A DNA stretch of 64,000 bases from Azoarcus sp. (lineage in GTDB: Bacteria > Pseudomonadota > Gammaproteobacteria > Burkholderiales > Rhodocyclaceae), in contig JAITVD010000047.1 of NCBI GenBank assembly GCA_031285965.1, positions 25,303 through 89,302 on the forward strand. Direction: 5' to 3'. Positions 21,612 through 31,444 of the stretch are shown here, one piece after another (positions within the stretch are counted from its first letter, which is position 1; every line of letters starts with the position of its first letter). The notes beneath the pieces were generated by a model. That model was not told the DNA's origin. It saw only the letters and a program-made list of their open reading frames with translations, and made no database searches. The position numbers were made by a program, and so were the translations under genes.

Positions 21612-22865
21612 ATGATTTCCCGTTCCCTCAATCCCCCCGCCCGCCGCTGGCTCACTTGGCCGCTTGCTGTCCTCGCCGTTGCCGCGCTGGCGCTCATCGT
21701 ATGGCAGGCAACATCCCTTTTCAAAAAAGACGACCCGGCAAAAAATTACCAGTTCGCAACCATCCAGCGCGGCGACATTGAAGACCTTGTTACCGCCACT
21801 GGCATGTTGCAGCCCCGCGAGTACGTCGATGTCGGCGCACAGGTCTCGGGGCAGCTTCAGAAAATCCACGTCAAGGTTGGCACACAGGTACAGGCGGGCG
21901 ACCTGCTGGCCGAAATCGACCCCACCGTCTATCTCTCCCGCGTGGATGCCTCCCGCGCCCAACTGCGCAACCTGCGTGCGCAACTGAAGGAACGCGAAGC
22001 GCAACTCACGTTGGCGCAAATCCAGTTTCGCCGCCAGACGGCGCTGATGGCCGAGGAAGCCACGGCGCAGGAGAGCCTGCAAACGGCGGAGGCCACGCTG
22101 AAATCCGCCGAAGCCTCGCTTGAATCTCTCCGCGCCCAAATCGAGCAGACCGAATCTTCATTGCGCGGCGACGAAGCCAACCTTGAGTACGCCCGCGTCC
22201 TCTCGCCGATGGCGGGAACCGTCGTGTCGATTACCGCCCGGCAGGGGCAGACGCTCAACACCAACCAGCAAGCCCCGGTCATCCTCCGTGTCGCCGACCT
22301 TTCCGTCATGACGGTGCGCACGCAGGTTTCGGAAGCCGACGTTGGGCGGCTGCGCCCCGGCATGCAAGCCTACTTCACGACACTCGGCAGCCAGAACAAA
22401 CGCTGGTACGGCAAGCTCGACCAAATCGAGCCAACTCCGACCACGACCAACAATGTTGTGCTCTACAACGCGCTCTTTGATGTTCCAAACGCCGACGCCC
22501 GCCTAATGAGCGACATGACGGCGCAGGTCTTTTTCATCGTCGCGCAAGAAAAGGACGCGCTCCAGATTCCGATAGCCGCTTTGCAGAAGAAAAGCGCCGC
22601 CGCCAGCGGGCAGCGCCCTCCCCAACAGGCATCCGGCGATACCGAAACCGCGCCGCGCACGCGCCAAGCCACGGTCAGGGTGCTCGAAAGCAATGGCAAG
22701 GTCACGGAGCGCGTCATTGAAACCGGTGTCAGCAACCGCATCGTCGCGCAGGTCGTCAAAGGTCTGTCCGAAGGCGACAAAGTCGTGTCCGGCCTCGCGG
22801 GTTCTGAACAGCAAGGCGCGACCAGCGGCGTTCCGCGCCGGATGATGGGCGGGCCGCGCTTATGA
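21612..22865 (+). CDS. macA: MacA-type periplasmic adaptor of ABC efflux pump
   Basis: 417 residues. One N-terminal transmembrane helix (about 12-35), lipoyl/barrel-sandwich halves around [19 protein letters not shown] and [12 protein letters not shown], an intervening alpha-helical coiled-coil hairpin (about 105-190), then beta-barrel and membrane-proximal domains. MacA links the MacB ABC transporter to an outer-membrane TolC channel and stimulates its ATPase. The stop overlaps the macB start (ATGA). Confidence 0.93.
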   Translation: MISRSLNPPARRWLTWPLAVLAVAALALIVWQATSLFKKDDPAKNYQFATIQRGDIEDLVTATGMLQPREYVDVGAQVSGQLQKIHVKVGTQVQAGDLLAEIDPTVYLSRVDASRAQLRNLRAQLKEREAQLTLAQIQFRRQTALMAEEATAQESLQTAEATLKSAEASLESLRAQIEQTESSLRGDEANLEYARVLSPMAGTVVSITARQGQTLNTNQQAPVILRVADLSVMTVRTQVSEADVGRLRPGMQAYFTTLGSQNKRWYGKLDQIEPTPTTTNNVVLYNALFDVPNADARLMSDMTAQVFFIVAQEKDALQIPIAALQKKSAAASGQRPPQQASGDTETAPRTRQATVRVLESNGKVTERVIETGVSNRIVAQVVKGLSEGDKVVSGLAGSEQQGATSGVPRRMMGGPRL

Positions 22866-24835
22866 ACGCTCCCGCAAAATCGCCCAGCGCGGCCTCGCTG
22901 ATTGCCGCCGCAACCCCGCTGGTCGAACTCTCGGGCATCACGCGCAGCTTTGGCAGCGGCGAGCTTCGCACGCAAGTGCTGCATGGCATTGATTTGGCCA
23001 TTTACCCCGGTGAATTCGTTGCCATCGTCGGCGCGTCCGGCTCGGGCAAATCGACGTTGATGAACATCCTTGGCTGCCTCGACCGCCCCACTTCCGGCAT
23101 TTACCGTTTCATGGGGCGAGACGTGGCCGGATTCGACCGCGATGAACTGGCGCGGATGCGCCGGGAAACCTTCGGTTTCGTTTTTCAGAGCTACAACCTG
23201 CTGGGCGGAGCCAGCGCCCGCGAAAATGTGGAAGTTCCCGCCGTCTACTCCGGCATGCCACCCACCGAGCGCCATGTGCGGGCGGAAAAGCTCCTCGCCG
23301 CCCTTGGCCTTGGCGAGCGCATCACCTACCGCCCCGGACAGCTTTCCGGCGGACAGCAACAGCGAGTTTCAATTGCCCGCGCCCTGATGAACGGCGGCAG
23401 GGTCATTCTGGCCGATGAGCCAACGGGCGCGCTGGACAGCAAAAGCGGCGAAGAGGTGATGAAGCTGCTCACGCAGCTTTCCGCCGAAGGCCACACCATC
23501 ATCCTGATTACCCACTCGCACGAAGTCGCCGCAATGGCTCGCCGCGTCATCGAGATTCGGGACGGCAGCATCATCTCCGACCCCGGCCCGCGCCTGCCCG
23601 ACGGCACGGAACCTGACTTCGCGCCGCACGTCGACCGCAGTTCCCCAATGACGGATGTCACCGAAGCTACCCGCACGGCGCTGCGGGCGCTGCGGGCAAA
23701 CCTCTTCCGCTCCGCGCTCACGCTGCTTGGCATCGTCATCGGCGTGGCATCGGTCATCGCCATGCTGGCTATCGGCGATGGCGCGAAACAGAAAGTCGTC
23801 GACCAAATCAGCGCGATGGGCACCAACCTCCTCATGGTGCGCCCCGGCGCACCCAATACGCGCGGGCGCGACACTACCGCCACGCTGGTCATCGACGACG
23901 TAAAAGCCATCGCCGGGCTAGACAACGTTCTTGCCGCCGTGCCGGAACAGAGCACATCCGTCACCCTGCGCGTCGGCAACACCGACCACCGCACCAGCAC
24001 CAACGCGACCTCATGGAACTACATCGTCGCCCGCAACTGGAACGTCGCGGCAGGCACTTTTTTTAGCGAGCAGGACGAATCCCGGTACGCGACCGTCGCC
24101 GTCCTCGGGCAGACCGTCGCAAACGCTCTCTTCCCCGGCGCGAACCCCATTGGGCAATTCGTGCTGGTCAACAACATTCCCTTTCAAGTCATCGGCACCA
24201 TGACGGCCAAAGGCGCGACAGGTTGGGGGCAAGATCAGGACGACGTGGTGCTCATCCCCTACACCACAGGCAGCATGCGCATCTCCGGCCAGCGTTTCCT
24301 GAGAAACGCCACCGTCGCGGTCGACGATGTTTCCCGCATCGACGAAACACAGGCTGCCGTCCACGCCCTCATGCTCACGCGGCACGGGCTGGAAGACTTC
24401 CAAATCAGCAATATGGCATCGATCATCGACACTGTTTCCGAGACCCAGAACACGCTCACCATCCTGCTCGGCGCGGTCGCCGCCATTTCGCTGCTGGTTG
24501 GCGGCATCGGGGTCATGAACATCATGCTGGTCTCCGTCACCGAGCGCACGCGCGAAATCGGCATCCGCATGGCAACCGGCGCGCGGATGCGCAACATCCT
24601 CCAGCAATTTCTCATTGAGGCGCTCGTCGTCTCCGCGCTCGGCGGGCTAATCGGCGTCGCGCTCGGGCTTTCCGCCGCCGCGCTGCTCGCGTACTTCGGC
24701 ACGCCCATCAAATACTCTCCCCTGCCAGTCATGCTCGCCTTTGGCTGCGCCTTCGCCACCGGGCTGATGTTCGGCTACCTGCCCGCCCGCAAGGCCGCCC
24801 GTCTCGACCCCGTGACGGCACTGGCCACCGAGTAG
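22862..24835 (+). CDS. macB: MacB-type ABC transporter permease/ATPase
   Basis: 657 residues. N-terminal ABC ATPase (about 15-240) with Walker [14 protein letters not shown], signature LSGGQQQR and Walker [15 protein letters not shown] transmembrane helix near 275-300 is followed by the large periplasmic MacB domain and three C-terminal FtsX-type helices (from about 530). Mechanotransmission pump for macrolides, peptides or siderophores; the substrate here is unknown. Overlaps macA by four bases; the outer-membrane gene starts 12 bases later. Confidence 0.95.
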   Translation: MNAPAKSPSAASLIAAATPLVELSGITRSFGSGELRTQVLHGIDLAIYPGEFVAIVGASGSGKSTLMNILGCLDRPTSGIYRFMGRDVAGFDRDELARMRRETFGFVFQSYNLLGGASARENVEVPAVYSGMPPTERHVRAEKLLAALGLGERITYRPGQLSGGQQQRVSIARALMNGGRVILADEPTGALDSKSGEEVMKLLTQLSAEGHTIILITHSHEVAAMARRVIEIRDGSIISDPGPRLPDGTEPDFAPHVDRSSPMTDVTEATRTALRALRANLFRSALTLLGIVIGVASVIAMLAIGDGAKQKVVDQISAMGTNLLMVRPGAPNTRGRDTTATLVIDDVKAIAGLDNVLAAVPEQSTSVTLRVGNTDHRTSTNATSWNYIVARNWNVAAGTFFSEQDESRYATVAVLGQTVANALFPGANPIGQFVLVNNIPFQVIGTMTAKGATGWGQDQDDVVLIPYTTGSMRISGQRFLRNATVAVDDVSRIDETQAAVHALMLTRHGLEDFQISNMASIIDTVSETQNTLTILLGAVAAISLLVGGIGVMNIMLVSVTERTREIGIRMATGARMRNILQQFLIEALVVSALGGLIGVALGLSAAALLAYFGTPIKYSPLPVMLAFGCAFATGLMFGYLPARKAARLDPVTALATE

Positions 24836-24847
24836 GAGACAGCGGAC

Positions 24848-26317
24848 ATGGAAATTAAAAAAACTGCCTCGCTCATTCCTCTCTGCCGCCTGTGGAAAAA
24901 AGGCAAGGAAAGAGGAAATTTGCCAGCCCTCATCTGCTGCGCCGCCTTGCTCGCGTCTGCCTGCTCTTTCACAGAGCCGCTCGCCCGTCCCGACATGGCG
25001 CTGCCGGAACAATGGCAGGAAGCCGCCCCCGCCACGGGCGCGGCGATGCCTTCCGCCGACTGGTGGCGCGGCTTTGGCTCTTTACGGCTCGACGCCCTCA
25101 TCGCGGAAGCCTTTGCGGGCAACCCAGACCTGCGGGTGCAGGGCGAACGGGTCATTCAAGCGGAACTCGCCCTGCGCGCGGCAAACGCCTCCCTCTTCCC
25201 CAGCTTGAACCTCTCCGGCAACAGCGGACGGAACCGCAACGACCCCGGCTCAAACAGCGCCGCCGCCACGAGCGACAGGGAAAACTCCGCGCTCAACCTT
25301 GCCGCCAGCTATGAAGTCGACCTCTGGGGCCGGGTTTCCGCCGACATCGCCAGCGGGAAGGCAAGCCTTGCGGCCAGCCGCCACGATTACGATGGCGCTC
25401 GCCTTTCGCTGGCCGCAAGCGTGGCAACGGCATGGTTCCAATACCTGGCCAGCGTGGAACGGCTAGACATTGCGCGGGAAAACCTCGCCATCGCGGAGCG
25501 CGTCCATAAAGTCGTCGAAGCCCGCTACCGCCACGGCGCGGTCTCCGCGCTCGACCTTTCGCGCCAGACCACCACCGTCCTCACCCAACGCGCCCAAATC
25601 GACCCGCTGGAAGTGCAGGTACGGCAAACCCGCATGGCGCTTGACATTTTATGCGGACGCACGCCCTCTCCCGCCGCCGCGCAGGACACCGATACGCTCG
25701 CGGGGCTATCGATTCCCGCCATCGAAGCCGGGCTGCCCTCCGAACTCCTGCTGCGCCGCCCGGACATCGCCAGCGCCGAATCAAGGCTGGACGCGGCGGC
25801 GGCAAATGTCGGCGCGGCCCGCGCCGAGCTTTTCCCGCGCATCACGCTATCCGCCGGAGGCGGGCTGGCAACCGACGTGCTGCTCTCGCTCGCGCACCCA
25901 AGTTCCGTCATCAGCCTTTCGGCGGCGCTTCTGCAAACGGTTTTCGACGGCGGACGCCTGCGGGCACAAGTCGAAACCGCGCGCTCGCAGGAACGCGAAC
26001 TGCTGGAAACCTACCGCAAGACCATTCTTGCCGCGCTCAAGGAAGTTGAAGACTCCCTTTCCAATGCCGCCCGCGACACCCGGCAGGAAGAAGCGCATGC
26101 ACAGATTCTCGCCGAGGCCGAACGTGGGCTACGCCTCGCGGAATTGCGCTACAGCACGGGTGCGGATGATCTTTTGTCCGTACTCGATGCGCAGCGCACG
26201 CGTTTTTCCGTCCAAGACCAGCTTGCCCAATTGCGGCTAGCGCGGCTCACGGACGCGGTGAATCTTTTCAAGGCGCTTGGCGGAGGATGGAAGCGCCCGG
26301 AGCCAGACCAGCCCTGA
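24848..26317 (+). CDS. NodT-family outer-membrane efflux lipoprotein (TolC-like)
   Basis: 489 residues. Lipoprotein signal with lipobox A-S-A-C (about residue 39), then two outer-membrane efflux (OEP) repeats. Family blocks: DWWRGFGSLRLDALIAEA, YEVDLWGRVSADIASGKA, LLRRPDIASAESRLDAAAAN. Forms the trimeric exit duct for MacAB. In the same operon as macA-macB. The N-terminus before the signal core is unusually long and basic; a later start is possible. Confidence 0.92.
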   Translation: MEIKKTASLIPLCRLWKKGKERGNLPALICCAALLASACSFTEPLARPDMALPEQWQEAAPATGAAMPSADWWRGFGSLRLDALIAEAFAGNPDLRVQGERVIQAELALRAANASLFPSLNLSGNSGRNRNDPGSNSAAATSDRENSALNLAASYEVDLWGRVSADIASGKASLAASRHDYDGARLSLAASVATAWFQYLASVERLDIARENLAIAERVHKVVEARYRHGAVSALDLSRQTTTVLTQRAQIDPLEVQVRQTRMALDILCGRTPSPAAAQDTDTLAGLSIPAIEAGLPSELLLRRPDIASAESRLDAAAANVGAARAELFPRITLSAGGGLATDVLLSLAHPSSVISLSAALLQTVFDGGRLRAQVETARSQERELLETYRKTILAALKEVEDSLSNAARDTRQEEAHAQILAEAERGLRLAELRYSTGADDLLSVLDAQRTRFSVQDQLAQLRLARLTDAVNLFKALGGGWKRPEPDQP

Positions 26318-26430
26318 GCCTTCGGGATTCTGAATATTCTGAATGACTTGCAAGAAGCCCCAAGCCGCTCGCAGGGCAAACATCCAACAAAAAACGCTGA
26401 CATTAACCTTTCAATTGTCCTAACCCATAC

Positions 26431-26458
26431 GTGACTACGCCATGATATGTGTTAAAAT
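26431..26458 (+). promoter_or_regulatory. possible sigma-70 promoter
   Basis: GTGACT at 26431-26436 and TAAAAT at 26453-26458 with a 16-base spacer, about 60 bases before the small lipoprotein gene. The match to consensus is moderate and rests on inspection only. Confidence 0.4.
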
Positions 26459-26519
26459 GACAAAGGATGCAGTTTGTCCTTTTTATGGTTTGCCTTTCCC
26501 ACTCGCTTAAGGAAAAAAC

Positions 26520-26789
26520 ATGAAATTCCCTCTCTTTGCTGCGGCTCTTCTGGCTCTTGCTGTTTCTGCCTGTTCCGATCAAAGCGCCGCGCCCGCTCCC
26601 GCTGCTGACGACCCAATGGCCGCCCCAGCCGCTGAACAGGCTCCGGCTCCTATGGAAGAAGCGCCCGTTGCCGCGCCCGCCGTTGAACCGGCTGCGGCTC
26701 CTGCCGAAGCGGCTCCGGCTGCTGACGCTGCGGCTCCTGCCGAAGCCCCGGCAGCCGCAGAAGCGCCCGCCGCTGAAACAACCAAGTAA
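26520..26789 (+). CDS. small Ala/Pro-rich lipoprotein
   Basis: 89 residues. Lipoprotein signal MKFPLFAAALLALAVSAC with lipobox V-S-A-C (Cys18). The rest is almost entirely Ala, Pro and Glu in irregular A-P-A-E-A repeats, so it is probably an extended, unstructured acidic tether. Shine-Dalgarno AAGGA precedes the ATG. A perfect 17-bp intrinsic terminator lies 65 bases downstream, so it appears to form its own transcription unit. Function unknown. Confidence 0.75.
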   Translation: MKFPLFAAALLALAVSACSDQSAAPAPAADDPMAAPAAEQAPAPMEEAPVAAPAVEPAAAPAEAAPAADAAAPAEAPAAAEAPAAETTK

Positions 26790-26854
26790 TCAACAACGCA
26801 GCAAACCGGACGCGCAATGGGCACTGCCCGCGCTTCTGGACATAAGATGTTTTG

Positions 26855-26900
26855 CCCCTGCTTCAGGCGTATAGAGTTTTACGCCTGAAGCAGGGGTTTT
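26855..26900 (+). terminator. intrinsic terminator after small lipoprotein
   Basis: Perfect 17-bp inverted repeat (arms 26855-26871 and 26880-26896) with an 8-base loop followed by TTTT. One of the strongest terminators in the window; could work in both directions. Confidence 0.9.
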
Positions 26901-27036
26901 AGTTTGTGGCTTGCTGTGACAAGTTCAATGCGACAAACAACGCGTCGCCCCGGTTCGTGCGGCATTGGACACTCACGGAACATCGATAAGAATAAGATTA
27001 TGCTTTGGCAACCACGTGAATAAAAAAGGAAATATT

Positions 27037-27183
27037 TTGAACGCCCACCAAACCGATAACGTTCTGAATGGCATATTTACGATGTTCGTCCTATCTATGG
27101 TCATGGCTTCCGTCATCGCCATCCCCGTCATCATCGCCCCGGCACAGGCAGCGACAGCGTGGCGCTTGCTGAAGAAGAGTTGA
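27037..27183 (+). CDS. possible small membrane protein
   Basis: A short open frame, possibly starting at the TTG near 27037 behind AAGGAAA (or a few codons earlier at a GTG), encodes about 48 residues. One hydrophobic helix (NGIFTMFVLSMVMASVIAIP) is followed by an Ala-rich segment and a basic end (WRLLKKS). It could be a single-pass peptide or a cleaved signal-like peptide. No homologue recognised; coding status uncertain. Confidence 0.3.
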   Translation: MNAHQTDNVLNGIFTMFVLSMVMASVIAIPVIIAPAQAATAWRLLKKS

Positions 27184-27287
27184 TGCGCAGCGAAGTTCGT
27201 ACAGATATTCGGCCATCGGTAGTAGTAGCTTAGTTTGAAAAAATACTACTTCTTTCTTCTCTTTATATTCAAAATTTCCACTGTTCT

Positions 27288-27750
27288 TCACTCATCACTG
27301 CTCACAGGGCAAGATGCAGGCCGTTCTCTTCTTTTGAAATGATGAAGAATCTTTTCACCGTTTTTGTTTTCGGAAAAGCAGAAAGAACCCCCGTAAAAAT
27401 GTCTGTCGTTATACCTCTGACCTTCTATGGTAACGTTAATATCAACACTATAAAGAAGATTTGTTTTTATCGCCTCTCCTTCGTATGGAATACATTCCCC
27501 AGAGTGGAGGGTCATGTTGTTTAACAATTTACCCATCACTAGGGCTGGTAATTGACCGCTTACTTCATGTTGAACGATGAGAGAATAAATTTTTGCCTGC
27601 TCACCGTGTAGAACTGCATCATCTAAAAGACCAAAACAGGGTACATCATCTTTCATGGCAATGGTGATCTCATGATCGTAAAGCCGTAAAAAAATGAAAG
27701 CAGCCACCCAGAAGAAAGGCCGCTGTACCTAGTAGCAAATATTTTTTCAT
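27288..27750 (-). pseudogene. frameshifted paralogue of the putative immunity lipoprotein
   Basis: The ATG at 27750 opens a lipoprotein signal (MKKYLLLGTAAFLLGGC), which then runs out of frame after a tract of seven T residues (minus strand). The +1 frame carries the rest: LYDHEITIAMKDDVPCFGL through FCFSENKNGEKILHHF to ASCPVSSDE. This closely matches the intact lipoprotein at 57888-58352, including an identical C-terminus. Removing one T would restore a full-length lipoprotein of about 153 residues. It may be a pseudogene, a phase-variable gene or a sequencing error in the homopolymer. It follows a remnant of the peptidase gene by 12 bases, the same order as the intact locus. Confidence 0.85.
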
Positions 27751-27762
27751 GATGCCTTCTCC

Positions 27763-27916
27763 TCAGCGTGTCAGGCAATTAGCAGTGTTCGGTTCTATTT
27801 TGCAGTAAGAACTACTGATCTCTCTAGGCAGGTTTCCTTTATTGCCGGGATTACTGATGAAATCTGACAGCACAGCTTGTAAGGTTTCTTGATTTTCCGT
27901 ATGGCAGCAAGGGCAT
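27763..27916 (-). pseudogene. internally deleted metallopeptidase remnant
   Basis: The first 13 or so codons (MPLLPYGKSRNLT) match the N-terminus of the peptidase at 58363-58950. The sequence then joins directly, and out of frame, to a match for its last ~40 codons (LQAVLSDFISNP, later IEPNTANCLTR and stop). About 130 codons including the HExxH motif are missing. The junction lies at a CCT present at both ends in the intact copy, suggesting a microhomology deletion. The upstream promoter region is also conserved with the intact locus. Confidence 0.85.
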
Positions 27917-27994
27917 GTCTTTTTCCTTTAGATGAGTTAAAGCCCACCGACAACAGGTTATGGATAGAACAGTGTCACGTATGAGAACGCTGGC

Positions 27995-28023
27995 ATTGTG
28001 CACGGACAGAACTCGTAGCGCAA
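27995..28023 (-). promoter_or_regulatory. promoter of the decayed peptidase/lipoprotein locus
   Basis: On the minus strand TTGCGC, 17 bases, CACAAT. The same arrangement with TACAAT stands before the intact copy (58989-59017), and flanking bases are also conserved. Conservation between the two loci is the main support. Confidence 0.6.
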
Positions 28024-28138
28024 TAAATTAGACAAAATAGGTAAAACACGGAATTGCAAGCAGGGCTTGCTCAGGTTAAAGCAGCCTCGTCGGCATAGCA
28101 GAATTTCAAAGCGAGTCGCAGTCCAGCCCCCCAACAAT

Positions 28139-28168
28139 TTGACCTCGTCCTTTCACCTCGTGTAGGCT
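28139..28168 (+). promoter_or_regulatory. possible promoter of the cobalamin uptake operon
   Basis: TTGACC at 28139-28144, 18-base spacer, TAGGCT at 28163-28168, about 60 bases before the riboswitch core. Good -35, weak -10. Confidence 0.4.
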
Positions 28169-28224
28169 ACGCGCCGTTTTGGCTTGCCATGCTGTTTTGG
28201 CGAGCAGAAACAAAAATTTCGCAT

Positions 28225-28405
28225 TCTGGTGCTGCTGGTCTCTCGGCCAGCGGTTAAACGGGAAAGCGGTGCGCGTCTTTCTGGGCGCAATGCCGCTGCT
28301 GCCCCCGCAACGGTAAGCGAGTGAGGGTTCGCCTCTAGGCCACTGAGCGTTTTGCTTGGGAAGGCGGCGAATCAAGACTTGCAAGCCCGGATACCGGCCC
28401 GACGC
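28225..28405 (+). promoter_or_regulatory. cobalamin (B12) riboswitch
   Basis: Conserved cobalamin aptamer elements occur in order: GGTGCTGCTGG near the start, TTAAACGGGAAAGCGGTGCG, AATGCCGCTGCTGCCCCCGC followed by AACGGTAA, and GCAAGCCCGGATACCGGCC near the end. It precedes a TonB-dependent receptor gene by about 140 bases. The family normally represses translation or transcription of uptake genes when adenosylcobalamin is plentiful, which supports a B12 role for the five downstream genes. Confidence 0.93.
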
Positions 28406-28546
28406 GAACCGATGGACGTGCTGCGGGGCTGCGGCTCGCCGGTTCTCATCACCGACGCGCTGCCATGCAAAGCCCGTGCGGCATCTCCGTTTTTCATCAT
28501 CATGATTCCGGCTGCGGGGACGCAAACCGGATGGAGATAGATTGCC

Positions 28547-30613
28547 ATGCCAACGCGCAAATCCTTGCGGGCAGCCCTGTGCTTGCCTGCCGCCGTTTTT
28601 TCTTTGTATTCCCTGCCCTCTTTTGGCCAAGTTTCGTCCGAGCCGCCCGCAGCGCAACAGGCGCTTGATTCCCTTGATGAAGTGGTGGTGACGGCAAACC
28701 GCGTACAGGAAGCCAAGCACGAAGTCAGCAGCAACGTTACCGTTATCGGTTCGGAAGAAATCAAGGCGTCGACAGCAACAACAGTCGCCGATTTGATGGC
28801 GCAGCATGGCTTTCATGTCGTAACGATGGGCGACAACAGCAATGTCCAGATACGCGGCATGGGCAGCCTGACGATGGCCAACGAGCTTGAAAACCAAGTG
28901 CTGATCCTGCTGAATGGCCGTCGGATTGGCTTAAGCAACTTGGCGCTTGCGGGGCTGGCGAACGTCAAGCAGGTCGAAATCATCCGTGGCGCTTCAGCCG
29001 TTCAGTACGGTTCCTCCGCGCTGGGCGGGGTCATCAACATCATCACCCGGCGCGGCGAAGCCGATAAACCGTTCCTGTCGATTGAAGCGGGCATCGGCAG
29101 TGATTCGCTGAAGCGCGAAACAGTTGCTTTTGGCGGCGCGGCGGACGGATTTGATTTTTCTTTCGGCGGGACGCATTTCAGCCGCGATGACGTGACGACA
29201 GAAGGCGGGCGGCGCTGGTACAACACGGCAATCGACAAGAGCCTGACCTACGATTTGGACGTTGGCTACACCTTTGCTCAAAACCACCGCGTCGGAATCA
29301 ACCACGCTCAGGGCGAGACTCAATCTGAACTCACCTCAGGCATCCGCCCCTATGGCGGCAACACGCCCGCCAATCCCTACAGCGATTACCTCAAGCGCAA
29401 CAAGAATACGGCGTTTTCCTATGCCGGATCGACGGACAGCAAAAACCTCGACTGGATGGTCAATTATTCTTTCGGAAGCACCGATCAGAAAGATACCGAC
29501 CCATCGACGGGGGCTGAAAGCTACCGGAGCGACATCGACAACAAGGTTTTCAACGCGCAGTTGAACTACAACGCCGCGCTGTTTTCAGTGTCCGGCGGGG
29601 TCGATCAATACCAGTACGACGTGTCCGGGTTCGGCAGCGCCCCGGAAACGACGATGAAAGATACCGGCGCTTATGTCACAGGCAAACTGCGCCTGCTCGA
29701 TGAGCGGCTGGTTTTCTCGCTGGGCCTGCGCCACGACCGATACGAGAACTCAGGTACGGCAATGCTTTCCTATGATAACAACCATACGGGCGGCTCGGTG
29801 GGCGTCAGCTATTTGCCGCTCGATTGGCTGAAACTGCGCGCCAATTACGCCAGCGGCTTCAAAATGCCCTCGCCGCAGCAGATCGGCGGGGACGGCGCGA
29901 TTTTTTACATGGGCAATCCGTCGCTCAAGCCCGAGCAAAACAAAACATGGGAACTGGGCGCGGATATTGACTGGCGTCACATCAATGCCAGCCTGACCTA
30001 TTTTCGTTCAGACTGGCAAGACAAGATCGTTGGCATGCCCACTGGTATCCCATGCAACAATCTTTGGGGGATGAATTGCTACCAAAACCAGAACCTGAAA
30101 GAAGCGGAAATTGCCGGGTTTGAAGGTTCCGTGAGATGGGACATTGGCAAGGCGTTCAGCCAAAGCTACAGCCTCGCGCCCTACGCCAGCTTCACTTGGC
30201 TGACGACGCGAAAAAATAAGGATCCCTCGCAATTCATCGCGTATCACGGCGCGGGCAACACAACTCTGCCCAACACGCCCAAATGGATGGCAAGCTACGG
30301 CCTCGACTACGCGCATCCGGGGCTGAAAATCAAAAGCCGCCTCAATGCCAATTATTACGGCGCAACGCTGACACGGGACTTTAGCGGGACAGTTCCCATG
30401 CCAGCGGGCGATACCTATTTCTCGCGCCCAAGCGGCACGGTCGTCAATTGGAGCTTTGAGAAAGAACTGGCAGAGTTCAGCAATCGCCGCTATGGCGCGC
30501 TGACCCTGCGCGGCGAAATCAACAACCTGTTCGACAAGGCAAACGAGATGTACTGGAACTACCCCGGCGCGGGACGGAATTTCTACGTCGGGCTGCGCTA
30601 TGACTTTAATTAA
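28547..30613 (+). CDS. btuB: TonB-dependent outer-membrane receptor, BtuB type
   Basis: 688 residues. Signal peptide (about 1-27), TonB box LDEVVVTANR (about 43-52), plug domain with VQIRGMGSL and VEIIRGASAVQYGSSALGGV, and a C-terminal 22-strand barrel ending in YVGLRYDFN. The plug has the canonical length. The cobalamin riboswitch directly upstream and the ABC importer downstream indicate vitamin B12 or another corrinoid as cargo. Imports across the outer membrane using TonB-ExbBD energy. Confidence 0.92.
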   Translation: MPTRKSLRAALCLPAAVFSLYSLPSFGQVSSEPPAAQQALDSLDEVVVTANRVQEAKHEVSSNVTVIGSEEIKASTATTVADLMAQHGFHVVTMGDNSNVQIRGMGSLTMANELENQVLILLNGRRIGLSNLALAGLANVKQVEIIRGASAVQYGSSALGGVINIITRRGEADKPFLSIEAGIGSDSLKRETVAFGGAADGFDFSFGGTHFSRDDVTTEGGRRWYNTAIDKSLTYDLDVGYTFAQNHRVGINHAQGETQSELTSGIRPYGGNTPANPYSDYLKRNKNTAFSYAGSTDSKNLDWMVNYSFGSTDQKDTDPSTGAESYRSDIDNKVFNAQLNYNAALFSVSGGVDQYQYDVSGFGSAPETTMKDTGAYVTGKLRLLDERLVFSLGLRHDRYENSGTAMLSYDNNHTGGSVGVSYLPLDWLKLRANYASGFKMPSPQQIGGDGAIFYMGNPSLKPEQNKTWELGADIDWRHINASLTYFRSDWQDKIVGMPTGIPCNNLWGMNCYQNQNLKEAEIAGFEGSVRWDIGKAFSQSYSLAPYASFTWLTTRKNKDPSQFIAYHGAGNTTLPNTPKWMASYGLDYAHPGLKIKSRLNANYYGATLTRDFSGTVPMPAGDTYFSRPSGTVVNWSFEKELAEFSNRRYGALTLRGEINNLFDKANEMYWNYPGAGRNFYVGLRYDFN

Positions 30614-30631
30614 GGTTCCTTGCTGGCAAGC

Positions 30632-31444
30632 ATGAAAGGTTTCATCGCCCTCCTTGCCTTGCTGATTGCGCCGGCGGCTTTTTCCCAAGCGCCGGCGCAG
30701 CCGCCGCAGCGCATCGTTTCGCTTGATTTGTGCACGGACTGGATGCTGGCGCTGTATGTCGAACGGGAGCGCGTCGCGGCGCTCTCGCCGATGCAGCGCG
30801 TCCAGCAGCCGTTCCACCCTGCCCCGTGGATGAAAAACTCTTGGCCCGCGCACGACGGAAACCTAGAGAGCATCGCGCTGTACAAGCCCGACCTCATCCT
30901 GACCGGGCAATACGCCGCCATCGCCCTGCGCGAGCAGCTTCGCCGCCTAGGATTCCGGGTCGAAGTCCTGCCGCTGGCCACGACGCTTGAAGAAGTGCGT
31001 CGCTATGAACGCCAGTTCTTCGCCTATGTGGGGCTGCCGCCGGAACACACGGCAGACGGGCCGCCAGAGCGCGAGCACGGGGAAAAGCGTCTGCTGCTGC
31101 TCGGCGCGAACGCCATCGGAATGGGGCGCGATACGTTTGAGAACGCGCTTATGAACCACGCGGGCTGGCGCAACTACCTGACTGAGAGCGGCCTTGTCCG
31201 GCTCGACCTCGAACAAATCGCGCTCGACCCGCCGAATGCTGTGCTTTGGGCAACGCCAAGCGGCGCGGCGCTGGCAAACGCCTTTGCGGAACATCCTCTC
31301 TGGCGCAGCCTCAATCCTCCCCCGCCGCGCCTAGAAACTGACTACTGGCGCTGGCAATGCCCCGGCCCTTGGAGTTGGGGGCTGATACGGGAACTCGGGC
31401 GCCTCAAGCAACAAGCCGAAGAGCGCGGGGCGACTGCGCCATGA
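30632..31444 (+). CDS. btuF: periplasmic cobalamin-binding protein (BtuF type)
   Basis: 270 residues. Signal peptide MKGFIALLALLIAPAAFSQA, then a two-lobed class III (helical backbone) binding protein: RIVSLDLCTDWMLALYV at the first strand, LESIALYKPDLILTGQ, and a C-terminal lobe with ALDPPNAVLWATPSG-like blocks. Delivers cobalamin to the FecCD-type permease. The stop overlaps the permease start by four bases. The ATG at 30632 is preferred over an upstream TTG. Confidence 0.85.
   Translation: MKGFIALLALLIAPAAFSQAPAQPPQRIVSLDLCTDWMLALYVERERVAALSPMQRVQQPFHPAPWMKNSWPAHDGNLESIALYKPDLILTGQYAAIALREQLRRLGFRVEVLPLATTLEEVRRYERQFFAYVGLPPEHTADGPPEREHGEKRLLLLGANAIGMGRDTFENALMNHAGWRNYLTESGLVRLDLEQIALDPPNAVLWATPSGAALANAFAEHPLWRSLNPPPPRLETDYWRWQCPGPWSWGLIRELGRLKQQAEERGATAP

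Noticed and set aside
28106..28897. Minus-strand open frame across the riboswitch and start of the TonB receptor
   Set aside because: It overlaps the conserved cobalamin aptamer and signal peptide region; no protein family match.
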